Assembly (NCBI RefSeq): GCF_019745455.1
Contig: NZ_JAIETD010000027.1
Location: forward strand, 1 to 64,000
Source: Methylobacterium sp.
Lineage (GTDB): Bacteria > Pseudomonadota > Alphaproteobacteria > Rhizobiales > Beijerinckiaceae
Direction of reading: 5' to 3'
DNA: 64,000 nucleotides
Shown here: one piece after another, positions 16,373 to 24,973 of the stretch
Position numbering within the stretch: position 1 is the first letter of the stretch
Layout: the number at the start of each line of letters is the position of its first letter
Notes under the pieces: model-generated
What the model was told of the DNA's origin: nothing
Databases searched by the model: none
Seen by the model: only the letters and a program-made list of their open reading frames with translations
Translations under genes and position numbers: made by a program

Positions 16373-17932
16373 ATGTTCGAAGGCCTATCCGACCGGCTCT
16401 CCGGCATCCTGTCCGGGTTGACCCGCCGCGGCGCCCTCACCGAGGCCGACGTCACCGCAGCCCTGCGCGAGGTCCGCCGCGCCCTGCTCGAGGCCGACGT
16501 CGCCCTCGAAGTGGTGCGCGACTTCACCGAGAAGGTCCGTGAGAAGGCGGTGGGTGCCGTCGTCGTCAAATCGGTGACGCCGGGCCAGATGGTCGTGAAG
16601 ATCGTCAACGACGAGCTCGTGGCGATGCTGGGCTCCGATGTCGGCCTCATCGACCTCAACGCGCCCGCGCCCGTCGCCATCCTGATGGTCGGCCTTCAGG
16701 GCTCGGGAAAGACCACGACCACCGCCAAGATCGCCCGCCGCCTCAACACTCGCGACAAGCGCCGGGTGCTGCTCGCCTCCCTCGACACCCGCCGCCCGGC
16801 GGCGATGGAGCAGCTCGCGATCCTCGCCAAGCAGGTCGAGGTCGAGAGCCTTCCGATCATCGCCGGCCAGTCCGCCGTGCAGATCGCCAGGCGTGCCATG
16901 GAGGCGGCCCGGCTCGGCGGCTTCGACGTGGTGATGCTCGACACCGCCGGCCGCACCACCCTCGACGAGACGCTGATGGCCGAGGCGGCCGAGGTGAAGG
17001 CCGCCACCAACCCGCACGAGGTTCTGCTCGTCGCCGACGCGCTTACCGGGCAGGACGCGGTCGTCACCGCCCGCGCCTTCGACCAGCGGCTCGGCGTCAC
17101 CGGCATCGTCCTCACCCGGATGGACGGCGATTCCCGCGGCGGTGCGGCGCTCTCCATGCGCGCGGTCACCGGCAAGCCGATCAAGCTCGTCGGCACCGGC
17201 GAGAAGGTCGATGCGCTGGAGGAGTTCCATCCCTCTCGCGTCGCCAACCGCATCCTCGGCATGGGGGACATCGTCTCGCTCGTCGAGAAGGCTGCCGAGA
17301 CCATCGACCACGAGCAGGCCCTGCGCACCGCTGAGAAGATGCGCAAGGGCAAGTTCGACCTCGACGACCTGTCGATGCAGCTTGCCCAGATGGAGAAGAT
17401 GGGCGGTATCGGCGGCCTGATGGGCATGCTGCCCGGCATGGGTCAGATCAAGAAGCAGGTCGAGGGCGCAAACCTCGACGAGAACATGTTCAAGCGCCAG
17501 CGCGCCATCATCTCCTCGATGACCGCCCAGGAGCGCAAGAATCCCGACATCCTCAAGAACTCGCGCAAGAAGCGCATCGCCGCGGGCTCGGGGACGAAGG
17601 TCGAGGAGCTCAACAAGCTCCTCAAGATGCACCGGACCATGGCCGACATGATGAAGGCGATGGGCTCGGGCAAGCGCGGCATCGGCCAGGCGCTCGGCTC
17701 GATGTTCGGGCTCGGTGGCGGTGGCATGGGCGGAATGCCTGGTCTGCCTCCGGGCATGCCCGAGCCGACGCCGGAGATGATCGCCGACATGCAGAAGCAG
17801 ATGGGCGGAAAGCTGCCTCCGATGCCCCCAGGCCTCGGGAGTGGCGCAAAGATGCCGGGCCTTTCGGGGCTCGGCGGTGGAAAAGGCGGCCTGCCAGGTC
17901 TCGGCGGATTCCCATTCGGGAAGAAGAAGTAG
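16373..17932 (+). CDS. ffh: signal recognition particle protein Ffh (SRP54)
   Basis: 519 residues. SRP GTPase that binds signal sequences and 4.5S RNA and docks with FtsY. N domain 1-95. G domain with G1 GLQGSGKTTT (108-117), DTRRPAAMEQL, DTAGR (190-194) and TRMDGDSRGGAAL (from 248). The Met-rich M domain follows (MGGIGGLMGMLPGMGQIKKQ, then SRKKRIAAGSGT for RNA binding). The C-terminal tail is a long Gly/Met/Pro stretch ending in KKK, longer than in E. coli. It leads the ffh-rpsP-rimM group; an inverted repeat lies between it and rpsP. Confidence 0.97.
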   Translation: MFEGLSDRLSGILSGLTRRGALTEADVTAALREVRRALLEADVALEVVRDFTEKVREKAVGAVVVKSVTPGQMVVKIVNDELVAMLGSDVGLIDLNAPAPVAILMVGLQGSGKTTTTAKIARRLNTRDKRRVLLASLDTRRPAAMEQLAILAKQVEVESLPIIAGQSAVQIARRAMEAARLGGFDVVMLDTAGRTTLDETLMAEAAEVKAATNPHEVLLVADALTGQDAVVTARAFDQRLGVTGIVLTRMDGDSRGGAALSMRAVTGKPIKLVGTGEKVDALEEFHPSRVANRILGMGDIVSLVEKAAETIDHEQALRTAEKMRKGKFDLDDLSMQLAQMEKMGGIGGLMGMLPGMGQIKKQVEGANLDENMFKRQRAIISSMTAQERKNPDILKNSRKKRIAAGSGTKVEELNKLLKMHRTMADMMKAMGSGKRGIGQALGSMFGLGGGGMGGMPGLPPGMPEPTPEMIADMQKQMGGKLPPMPPGLGSGAKMPGLSGLGGGKGGLPGLGGFPFGKKK

Positions 17933-17937
17933 GGGCG

Positions 17938-18003
17938 AATAGGGAGTAGCGACTAGCGAATGGATTTCAGATTGGCTCTATTCGCTACTCACTACCCACT
18001 ATT
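17938..18003. repeat. imperfect inverted repeat between ffh and rpsP
   Basis: Left arm 17938-17961 and right arm 17980-18003 match at 20 of 24 positions when one is reversed, with an 18-base loop. Both arms consist of TAGCGAAT / GAGTAG / GGGTAG units. It is much more AT-rich than the neighbouring genes. It lies in the 110-bp gap between two core genes and could be an mRNA-processing or attenuating hairpin, or a member of a dispersed repeat family. Confidence 0.65.
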
Positions 18004-18042
18004 GGCCTAGAACAACCAAACATCACCATTCAGGAGAAACCG

Positions 18043-18405
18043 ATGTCCCTCAAGATTCGCCTCACCCGTGGCGGCGCCAAGAAGCGCCCATACTATCGCA
18101 TCGTCGTCGCCGACGCCCGCGCCCCGCGCGATGGGCGCTTCATCGACAAGGTCGGCGTCTACGATCCGATGAAGGCCAAGGACGATCCGGCCCGCATCGT
18201 GCTCGAGAACGAGAAGATCCAGGCCTGGCTCGCCAAGGGTGCCCAACCCACCGACCGTGTCCTGCGCTTCCTCGACGCGGCCGGCCTCGCCAAGCGCCCA
18301 GCCCGCAACAACCCGCAGAAGGCCGAGCCCGGCGAGAAGGCCAAGGAGCGCGCAGCCAAGCGCGCCGAGAAGGCCGCCGCCCCGGCCGAAGACGCTGCGG
18401 CGTAA
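18043..18405 (+). CDS. rpsP: 30S ribosomal protein S16
   Basis: 120 residues. Starts [20 protein letters not shown], then [22 protein letters not shown], the S16 signature. The C-terminal extension is Lys/Ala/Glu rich ([18 protein letters not shown]), as in other Hyphomicrobiales. AGGAG lies just upstream of the ATG. Follows ffh and precedes rimM, the usual alphaproteobacterial order. Confidence 0.97.
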   Translation: MSLKIRLTRGGAKKRPYYRIVVADARAPRDGRFIDKVGVYDPMKAKDDPARIVLENEKIQAWLAKGAQPTDRVLRFLDAAGLAKRPARNNPQKAEPGEKAKERAAKRAEKAAAPAEDAAA

Positions 18406-18412
18406 GGGTTTT

Positions 18413-18520
18413 CCCCTCCCCCTCGTGGGGAGGGGTAAGGGGGGTGGGGGAGTTCCGCTGGCCTCGGGCTCGGGTCACCCAGCCGCTCTGACCCTCGATC
18501 CCTCCCAACTAGGGGAGGGA
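18413..18520. repeat. two G/C-run hairpins between rpsP and rimM
   Basis: Hairpin one: CCCCTCCCC (18413-18421) with GGGGAGGGG (18427-18435), a 9-bp stem. Hairpin two: TCCCTCCC (18499-18506) with GGGAGGGA (18513-18520), an 8-bp stem. The region between is a G-run then mixed sequence. The arrangement resembles the intergenic element before serA (24706-24902), so it may belong to the same repeat family. There is no T-tract, so a terminator is doubtful. Confidence 0.6.
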
Positions 18521-18558
18521 AGCGCGTCGAAACTGAACGACCTTGCGAGAGCAACCGC

Positions 18559-19239
18559 ATGTCACGCCGTCCCGGCTCATCCTCCCGCGGCGGCCACCGA
18601 GCGGATCGGCCCAGCCGGCTCGATCCTGGCGCGGTCACGGCGCCGCGGCGCCCTGAGCCCGAGGCCGACGCGTCGCTGCCGCCAGCCGATCCGAGCCTCG
18701 TCCGGATGGGCGAGTTCGGCCGCGCCCAGGGGCTGAACGGCGAAGTCCGCCTGAAATCCTATACCGGCGATCCGGCCGCCATTGCCTCCTATGGTCCGTT
18801 GATCGGCGCCGACGGCCGCCGCATCGAGTTGACCAGCGTGCGTCCGGCCGCCGGGACTTCGCCGGATCTCCTAGTCGCCCGCGTCAAGGGCATCACCGAC
18901 CGGAATGGAGCCGAAGCCCTCAACCGCCTCGCACTCTATCTTCCTCGCGAGCGCCTGGGCGAAGTGCAAGACGAGGACGAGGTCTTCACCGCCGACCTCG
19001 TCGGACTCGATGTCGTCGACGGCGAAGGCACGGTCGTCGGCACGATCACCGATGTGCCGAATTACGGCGGCGGCGATCTCCTGGAGATCAAACCGGCCGC
19101 CGGCGGCGTCACCGCCCTCCTGCCCTTCACCAAGGCCTTCGTGCCGGTGCTCGACGTCCCGAACAGGCGCGTCGTCATCGACCCGCCGGACGACCTGTTC
19201 ACCCCGGCCGGGCCGAAGCCTCCGGACGAGCCCGCTTAG
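18559..19239 (+). CDS. rimM: ribosome maturation factor RimM
   Basis: 226 residues. 16S rRNA processing factor that binds S19. The conserved N domain starts at about residue 47 with [22 protein letters not shown] and includes [19 protein letters not shown]. The PRC-barrel domain follows ([21 protein letters not shown], then [13 protein letters not shown]). The first 45 residues are an Arg/Pro/Ser-rich extension absent from most RimM; a start nearer residue 48 is possible (ATG at 18706). The usual partner trmD is displaced 3.4 kb downstream by four other genes. Confidence 0.93.
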   Translation: MSRRPGSSSRGGHRADRPSRLDPGAVTAPRRPEPEADASLPPADPSLVRMGEFGRAQGLNGEVRLKSYTGDPAAIASYGPLIGADGRRIELTSVRPAAGTSPDLLVARVKGITDRNGAEALNRLALYLPRERLGEVQDEDEVFTADLVGLDVVDGEGTVVGTITDVPNYGGGDLLEIKPAAGGVTALLPFTKAFVPVLDVPNRRVVIDPPDDLFTPAGPKPPDEPA

Positions 19240-19242
19240 GCG

Positions 19243-19740
19243 TCAGCGGCCGACTATACGCGGCGCTACCGAGCTTGCCAGCCGCTCGGCATTCCCCGAG
19301 GCGACCGCCCGGTCGCTGGCGAGCGAGCGGATCGTCAGGAGGTCGCCGCCGTGCAGGATGATGGCGGTCGAGCCCGCGGTCGATGCGATCGCGTAGGTGG
19401 TGATCCAGCCCACTGCCGGCGCCACCGAAAGGGGAGAGAGGCGGCAATCCGGGCTCCTTGCCTGGCACAAGGCTTCGAGCCGCGCCATCGTCGTCTCTCC
19501 CGAACGCACACGGGCCTCGGTGCCGTCGTCCTGGCGGCCGAGCAGGATGTCGATGATCGGGGCGCCCTCGCAATCCGGGCAGGTCAGGGTCAGCCGCTTC
19601 GCCTCGGCGCGCAACGTGAAACGCCGGTCGAGCGCCGCGCTGATCTCGGATTTGATGGTCCTGAGATCCCGAACGGCGAACCCCTCGGCCTGGGCGGCGC
19701 CTCCCGCGAGACAGAGAACGCCGATGACGAGGATGCGCAT
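19243..19740 (-). CDS. exported hypothetical protein
   Basis: 165 residues from ATG 19740: MRILVIGVLCLAGGAAQAEG is a signal peptide with AQA cleavage. The mature part has TCPDCEGAPIIDILLG with a CxxC pair and a second Cys pair (ALCQARSPDC), so disulfides are likely in the periplasm. No family recognised. It ends 3 bp from the rimM stop (convergent) and follows the gene at 19769 on the same strand with a 28-bp gap. Confidence 0.6.
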   Translation of the reverse strand: MRILVIGVLCLAGGAAQAEGFAVRDLRTIKSEISAALDRRFTLRAEAKRLTLTCPDCEGAPIIDILLGRQDDGTEARVRSGETTMARLEALCQARSPDCRLSPLSVAPAVGWITTYAIASTAGSTAIILHGGDLLTIRSLASDRAVASGNAERLASSVAPRIVGR

Positions 19741-19768
19741 GGGAAGGTCTCCTGAAAGAGCGTGAAGT

Positions 19769-20239
19769 TCAGGCCGTGCCGCGCGGATCGACATATTGCT
19801 TCAGCACCGCGATGTCGGTGTAGGGCGCCGGCCAAAGGACGATCCTGTAATGATCGTCTCCGTCCAGCCCATCCTCGCTGAGCGTCCCGAGCCCGCCGAA
19901 ATAGGCCCTGACCCGGTACTGGCCTGCAGGCACGGACAGGATGTCGATCGAGCCACCGGTAGATTCGTGGATTTCCAGCCGGCCCGAGGGCAGGTCGAGG
20001 CTGGCCTCCGCCACGTGGTCCCATGCCTGCAGGTCCAGCTCCGGCGCCTGCTCGGCGAGTTCGAGCTCGACCGGCATCTCCATGTTGCGCTCGGGCTGAA
20101 CCACGACGAGGAAAGGTTCCGCCTTGATCCGGCGCGCCACATCCTCGTCCGTATAATTCGTCGCCGCGTCAGGGCTCGTCCCGTGGTCCCATAGATAGAA
20201 CTGATGGTAGTCGGCGAAGATCGCGTAGCGCTTGATCAT
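19769..20239 (-). CDS. conserved hypothetical protein (FADYHQFYLWD type)
   Basis: 156 residues from ATG 20239 (MIKRYAIFADYHQFYLWDHG). Later blocks include WDHVAEASLDLPSGRLEIHE and a C-terminal YRVRAYFGGLGTLSED. I recall similar soluble beta-rich proteins of unknown role in many Proteobacteria, often near competence-type ComJ-like or immunity annotations, but no function is established from this sequence. No signal or TM. Second of three minus-strand genes inserted between rimM and trmD. Confidence 0.55.
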   Translation of the reverse strand: MIKRYAIFADYHQFYLWDHGTSPDAATNYTDEDVARRIKAEPFLVVVQPERNMEMPVELELAEQAPELDLQAWDHVAEASLDLPSGRLEIHESTGGSIDILSVPAGQYRVRAYFGGLGTLSEDGLDGDDHYRIVLWPAPYTDIAVLKQYVDPRGTA

Positions 20240-20304
20240 GCCTTGGCTTCCTTGCTCCGCGGTTCTGCGCCAGGACGGCATTGATCGGCCCTCCTCCCCA
20301 TCCG

Positions 20305-21039
20305 CTACCGAGCTTTGGCTCGCGTCGTCTCGTCCTTGCAGGGCTTGATCTTGGCGGGGTCCGGCCGGGCCGCCGCGGCCGGGGCCTCGAACACGGCGAG
20401 GTAGTGGCTCCCGCCTTCGAGCTTATGGAACCCGGTCTCGCGGTAGCCGGCGGCTGACAGCTCGCAGCGCAGAAGCGCGGGCGGGGTGCCGTGATTGGAG
20501 GGGATATCGTCGTCGTCCACGATACCGACCCGGCCGCCGGGCTTCATCGCTCCGGCGAGGTTGTGGAGCAGGCCGAAGGGCTGGCTGATCTCGTGGTACA
20601 TGTGGACGAGCACGGCCGCGTCCACCGAGTTCGGCGGCAGGCGCGGATCGTGGGGCTCGCCGCGGACCACGGTGACGTTCGAAAGCTTCTCGCTCCGCAC
20701 CCGCCGCGACAGGTCGTCGAGATACCGCGGGATCACGTCCTCGCCGAAGATCCGTCCGGCCGGGCCGACGATGCGGCTCAGCCGTGTCACGTAGTAGCCG
20801 CTGCCGGCGCCGATATCGGCTACCGTCTCGCCGGGTGCGATTGTCATCAGCCGCGCCACCTGACCGACCTCGTCGACCTTGTCCCGGTCGGCTTCGGCGG
20901 CCCAGAGCGGCGTGATGATCTCCGCCACCGGCCGGTCTGGTTTCGGAAAGGCGCTGGCCGGCAGTCCCGGCGGCCCGAGCGGCTCGGCGGCCTGTGCCGG
21001 GAGGGTGAGGAGGAAAGCGATGGCGAGGAGGCGTGTCAT
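20305..21039 (-). CDS. exported class I SAM-dependent methyltransferase
   Basis: 244 residues from ATG 21039 with GGAG upstream. A signal peptide (MTRLLAIAFLLTLPAQAAEP) precedes a Rossmann methyltransferase: motif I VADIGAGSGYYVTRLS, acidic end-of-beta2 FGEDVIPRYL, then VTVVRGEPHDPRLP, DAAVLVHMYHEI and MKPGGRVGIVDDDD. The catalytic core seems complete, so an exported SAM-binding fold is implied, which is odd because SAM is cytoplasmic. Similar signal-peptide methyltransferases are frequent in alphaproteobacteria, with unknown role. First of three minus-strand genes. Confidence 0.75.
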   Translation of the reverse strand: MTRLLAIAFLLTLPAQAAEPLGPPGLPASAFPKPDRPVAEIITPLWAAEADRDKVDEVGQVARLMTIAPGETVADIGAGSGYYVTRLSRIVGPAGRIFGEDVIPRYLDDLSRRVRSEKLSNVTVVRGEPHDPRLPPNSVDAAVLVHMYHEISQPFGLLHNLAGAMKPGGRVGIVDDDDIPSNHGTPPALLRCELSAAGYRETGFHKLEGGSHYLAVFEAPAAAARPDPAKIKPCKDETTRAKAR

Positions 21040-21301
21040 GATCTCCAAGAGGTAGTTCACGTCCCGTACCGGACCAGTCTCCACCGAATTTCGCGTCGGC
21101 GAGACGGCCATCGCGCGCCGGCATTTGTCCCCCGAATTCCCCGGTCATTTCAATTGATCGCCATGATGGGAAGCCTCATGCACGAACAGGATCTTTGATG
21201 CATCGCGGTGGTGTCGAGGGGCGCCGAGCGGACCGGGCGGAGGCCTGCCATCTGGGCTCTCCGAGTGTCGTCGGCGGGCTTTGGCAAGCAGGGGCGACGA
21301 C

Positions 21302-22582
21302 ATGAGGGTTTGGGTTCTGGCCTGCGCGATGCTCGCATCGCTGGCGTGGCCATCCTTGGCGAAGGATTTCGCCCTGCCGGCGGAGGGCCCCGCGGTCACG
21401 CTGAGCGTCCCAAATAATTGGGACATCACCGAGCTCGAGAACGAGATCGCGACGATCGCCCCTGACGGGTATCTCGTCGTCACCATCGGCTTCGGGAAGC
21501 GGTCCGAGCTCAACGAGCTGATCAAGGGGAGCAAGGACTACCTGAAGGAGAGCAAGGTCTCCTTGAGCGTCAAACCCGTCGAGCTGACGATGGATTTTGC
21601 CGGCATCCCGGCCTGGGTCCAGCGCTACGCAACGAAAGGCCAGAACGGGAAGACCATCGTCGACCTCATCACCGTCGAGGCGAGCCGCGACCGCGTGGTC
21701 CTCATCACCGTCATGGGATCGAACGAGGAGCGCAAGGACAACGAGGCGGCTTTGTCCGGCATCTTGAGCAGCCTCAGGTTCCCGGGCGAAGGCGGCAGCG
21801 CCGCCGTGCAGCCGGTCCCGCCGCAACCACCTAAGGTCGCGGCCGTCACGCCGGCGCCGGCAACGGCACCTCCCTTCGCCGTGCGCCGCGCCGTGTTCGT
21901 CAAGCGACGCCCGGACAGCTTCGGAGACGTCGACGTCCGTCCCAACGACGCGTTCACGCCGGGCGAGGCGCTGCTGACCTATATCGAACCCGTCGGGCAG
22001 GCGACGCTGCCCGCCGACGGTGGCAAGAAGCGGTTCGGCGTCATCGTAGACTTCGAGATCCGGACGCGGGACGGCAAGGTCCTGGGCGGTCAGAAGGCCA
22101 TGCTCGACCGCGACCTGACCATGCCCGGCGATGCCAGCGACCCCAAGTTCTACATCGATGCCAAAGTCGACCTGACTGGCGCGGCGCCGGGCGCCTACGT
22201 GCTGACCTACATCCTGCGCGACAAGCTCAGCGACCGCGTCACCTCGATCGACCAGCCCTTCACCATCGTGACCGCTCCGGCTCCCGCAACTCGCCCTGCA
22301 GAGGCGCAGGCTGATGTCGGCTGCGCCAATCCGGTGGCCCGCGAGGGCATGATCGAGGCCGTCAACCAGAGACCGGCCTTCCGCGACGCGAAGAAGACCC
22401 TGAAGGCCTTGGCCGATCCCGAGCTCGTCAGGGATGCAAGACCGAAATCCCTGACTTGCCGCTACACGGCCATCATCGCCGAAACGAAGGCCTCCGGGCT
22501 GGTCGAGACCCGACAGAAGATCACGTTCGTGATGACAACCGACGACAAGGGCGAAGTCGACGCGGATTACACGATCGAATAA
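21302..22582 (+). CDS. exported hypothetical protein
   Basis: 426 residues from ATG 21302 ([22 protein letters not shown], signal peptide with LAK cleavage). The first third resembles small exported domains with [19 protein letters not shown] and [22 protein letters not shown] Pro/Ala-rich linker ([17 protein letters not shown]) follows, then a beta-rich domain ([32 protein letters not shown]). A C-terminal part contains a Cys pair. No named family recognised. It ends 85 bp before the chosen trmD start. Confidence 0.6.
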   Translation: MRVWVLACAMLASLAWPSLAKDFALPAEGPAVTLSVPNNWDITELENEIATIAPDGYLVVTIGFGKRSELNELIKGSKDYLKESKVSLSVKPVELTMDFAGIPAWVQRYATKGQNGKTIVDLITVEASRDRVVLITVMGSNEERKDNEAALSGILSSLRFPGEGGSAAVQPVPPQPPKVAAVTPAPATAPPFAVRRAVFVKRRPDSFGDVDVRPNDAFTPGEALLTYIEPVGQATLPADGGKKRFGVIVDFEIRTRDGKVLGGQKAMLDRDLTMPGDASDPKFYIDAKVDLTGAAPGAYVLTYILRDKLSDRVTSIDQPFTIVTAPAPATRPAEAQADVGCANPVAREGMIEAVNQRPAFRDAKKTLKALADPELVRDARPKSLTCRYTAIIAETKASGLVETRQKITFVMTTDDKGEVDADYTIE

Positions 22583-22667
22583 CGGACGGAGCGCCCGACA
22601 CATGGCATGGAGTGGCTCGGTTTTTCGCCTTGCCGCCGCCTCGCCTTCGGTCCAAGCCGTCGCCACG

Positions 22668-23363
22668 ATGACCTCGTCGCCCTGGCACGCCACCCTCCTG
22701 TCCCTTTACCCCGAGATGTTTCCGGGGCCGCTCGGCGTCTCGTTATCTGGCGACGCCCTGAATCGCGGGACGTGGAGCCTCGAGGCGCGCCAGATTCGGG
22801 AGCACGGGCTCGGTCGGCATCGCGCGGTCGACGATACCCCCGCCGGGGGCGGGGCCGGAATGGTGCTGCGCTGCGACGTGCTGTCGGCTGCCATCGACGC
22901 TATCGGGGCTGACGAGCGCCCGCGCCTCCTCATGAGCCCGCGCGGCCGTCCGCTCACGCAGGGCCGCGTGCGGACCCTGAGCGGAGGCCCAGGTGTCATC
23001 ATCGTGTGCGGCCGATTCGAGGGGGTGGACGAACGGGTCATCGAAGGGCGCCGCCTCGAAGAGGTATCGATCGGCGACTACGTCCTCTCCGGCGGCGAGA
23101 TCGCCGCGATGGTCCTGCTCGATGCCTGCGTGAGGCTTCTGCCCGGCGTCATGGGCAAGGCAGAATCCGGCGTCGAGGAAAGCTTCGAAGCGAGACGGCT
23201 CGAATACCCTCACTACACGAGGCCGCGCGACTGGGAGGGTAGGGCGATCCCGGACGTCCTCACCGGCGGCAATCACGCCGCCATTGCCCGCTGGCGCGAG
23301 GCGGAGGCGCTTCGGATCACCCGCGAGCGCCGGCCGGACCTGCTGGAAGGTGAGGACGCCTGA
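22668..23363 (+). CDS. trmD: tRNA (guanine-N1)-methyltransferase TrmD
   Basis: 231 residues from ATG 22668 ([20 protein letters not shown]); an in-frame ATG at 22602 adds 22 residues. A trefoil-knot SAM enzyme making m1G37 in tRNA. Family blocks: [53 protein letters not shown], then [12 protein letters not shown] and [14 protein letters not shown] [11 protein letters not shown]. All are intact. rplS, which usually follows, is not here; serC is next after a leader region. Confidence 0.95.
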   Translation: MTSSPWHATLLSLYPEMFPGPLGVSLSGDALNRGTWSLEARQIREHGLGRHRAVDDTPAGGGAGMVLRCDVLSAAIDAIGADERPRLLMSPRGRPLTQGRVRTLSGGPGVIIVCGRFEGVDERVIEGRRLEEVSIGDYVLSGGEIAAMVLLDACVRLLPGVMGKAESGVEESFEARRLEYPHYTRPRDWEGRAIPDVLTGGNHAAIARWREAEALRITRERRPDLLEGEDA

Positions 23364-23393
23364 GGCGAAGCCGGTGTTGAGGGCTCGACGCGC

Positions 23394-23477
23394 CAAGCTG
23401 CTTCATGATGAGGCAGCTTGCTTATTCGACGGCACAGGTTCATTGGCAGAGGCGGGCCACTCCTCCCCAACGAGGAG
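23394..23477 (+). ncRNA. candidate serC leader RNA (two hairpins)
   Basis: Upstream of serC are two stems: CAAGCTGC (23394-23401) with GCAGCTTG (23413-23420), and CTCCTC (23460-23465) with GAGGAG (23472-23477). A serC RNA motif with hairpins just before serC is known in alphaproteobacteria (Corbino et al. 2005). Position and order fit, but I cannot check the consensus. It would be a regulatory leader, possibly ligand-binding, or a simple attenuating structure. Confidence 0.45.
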
Positions 23478-23501
23478 CTTTCATCTGGAAGGATGACCGC
23501 T

Positions 23502-24671
23502 ATGAACCGTCCCACATCGCGTCCCCGCGTGCCTAATTTCTCGTCCGGCCCCTGCACGAAGCGTCCTGGCTGGACCCTCCAGGCCCTCGAAGGGGCTGCC
23601 CTCGGACGCTCGCACCGCTCCGCCCTCGGCAAGGCCAAGCTGAAGGAAGCGATCGACCTGACCCGCAAGGTCCTGCGCGTTCCTGCCGATTACCGCATCG
23701 GCATCGTGCCCGCCTCGGATACCGGCGCCGTCGAGATGGCGATGTGGTCCATGCTCGGCTCACGGACCGTCGAGGTCGCGGCCTGGGAGGCCTTCGGTGC
23801 CGAGTGGGTGACCGACGCGCTGCAGGAACTCAAGATCTCGCCTATCGTCCACCAGACGCCCTACGGCGTGGTGCCCGACCTGTCGAAAATCGACACGAAG
23901 AACAACGACGTCATCTTCACCTGGAACGGCACTGCCGCCGGGGCGAAGGTGCCGAACGGCGACTGGATCGCCGCCGACCGCGATGGCGTCACCATCTGCG
24001 ACGCGACCTCGGCCGCCTTCGCGATGCCCCTCGACTGGGACAAGCTCGATGTCGTCACCTTCTCCTGGCAGAAGGTGATGGGCGGCGAGGCCGCGCACGG
24101 CATGATCATCCTCTCGCCCCACGCCGTAGCACGGATCGAATCGAACAGCCCGGCTTGGCCGATCCCGAAGGTCTTCCGCCTTGCCAAGGACGGCAAGCTG
24201 ATCGAGGGCATCTTCAAGGGCGACACCATCAACACGCCCTCGATGCTCGCGGTTGAGGATTACCTCGACACCCTGCGCTGGGCCGAGTCGATCGGCGGCC
24301 TCGACGCGCTTCATGCCCGCGCCGATGTTAACGCCAAGGTCATTCACGACTGGGTCGCCCAGACCCCATGGATCGGGCATCTCGCCGCCGATCCGGCGAC
24401 CTACACCAATACGGGTGTTTGCCTCGTCATCACGGATTCGGATGTCCTGGCTAAGGGCAACGCTGCCGTCGCCGCCGTCGCCAAGGGCATCGCCGAGACG
24501 CTCGAGGCTGAGGGCGTCGCCTTCGACATCGGCGCCTATCGCGATGCGCCTGCCGGGCTTCGGATCTGGTGCGGCGCTACCGTCGAGGCCTCAGACCTCA
24601 CGGCGCTGACGCCGTGGCTCGACTGGGCCTTCGCGGCAGAAAAGGCGAAGCTGCTCGCTCAAGCGGCTTAA
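23502..24671 (+). CDS. serC: phosphoserine aminotransferase
   Basis: 389 residues from ATG 23502, chosen because AAGGA sits 8 bases upstream; the ATG at 23493 is too close to it. PLP enzyme converting 3-phosphohydroxypyruvate to phosphoserine. It starts MNRPTSRPRVPNFSSGPCTKRPGW, has GIVPASDTGAVEMAMWS, and the PLP-lysine block VVTFSWQKVMGGEAAHGMI. The long alphaproteobacterial form of SerC. It precedes serA by 302 bp that contain a repeat element. In serine-cycle methylotrophs serine supply is also needed for formaldehyde assimilation, an inference from the likely host. Confidence 0.95.
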   Translation: MNRPTSRPRVPNFSSGPCTKRPGWTLQALEGAALGRSHRSALGKAKLKEAIDLTRKVLRVPADYRIGIVPASDTGAVEMAMWSMLGSRTVEVAAWEAFGAEWVTDALQELKISPIVHQTPYGVVPDLSKIDTKNNDVIFTWNGTAAGAKVPNGDWIAADRDGVTICDATSAAFAMPLDWDKLDVVTFSWQKVMGGEAAHGMIILSPHAVARIESNSPAWPIPKVFRLAKDGKLIEGIFKGDTINTPSMLAVEDYLDTLRWAESIGGLDALHARADVNAKVIHDWVAQTPWIGHLAADPATYTNTGVCLVITDSDVLAKGNAAVAAVAKGIAETLEAEGVAFDIGAYRDAPAGLRIWCGATVEASDLTALTPWLDWAFAAEKAKLLAQAA

Positions 24672-24705
24672 GGTCGTCGAGTCTCCATGCTTACGGCGTA
24701 AGCGC

Positions 24706-24902
24706 CCCTTTCCCCGCTCGCGGGGAGAGGGTTCCGAACCCCTAGCCGGGGTGGGAACGAGGCGGCAGCTGACGGTGAGGGGGCAATGTCGGAGGAGGCA
24801 CTTCCGGATGCGCCCCCTCACCCTCGCTTCGGCTGCGCCTCCCGCTTGCCGCTGACCCGACAAGGGGTCAGCAGCCCTCTCCCCGCGCGGCGGGGAGAGG
24901 GG
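24706..24902. repeat. intergenic mosaic element of four hairpins between serC and serA
   Basis: Stems: 24706-24716/24721-24731 (11 bp, loop CTCG), 24774-24784/24812-24822 (11 bp, GGTGAGGGGGC), 24851-24858/24865-24872 (8 bp, GCTGACCC), and 24875-24885/24891-24901 (11 bp). The first and last stems share the CCCCG/CGGGGAGAGGG sequence. This is a dense, GC-rich, non-coding array like REP/BIME-type elements. It sits between two genes of one pathway and would shape the mRNA between them. Confidence 0.75.
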
Positions 24903-24973
24903 AAAGCCGGCGCTTGCCGCAACAGAAACTGCGTCCCCAAACCAAATTCCCTTCTCAAGAGCCGGAGGCCACC

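Noticed and set aside
16385..17632. 415-residue frame antisense to ffh, and similar long antisense frames at 43683-46100 and 59611-61638
   Set aside because: These are side effects of high GC content on the strand opposite real genes; they are His/Asp/Arg rich with no motifs.
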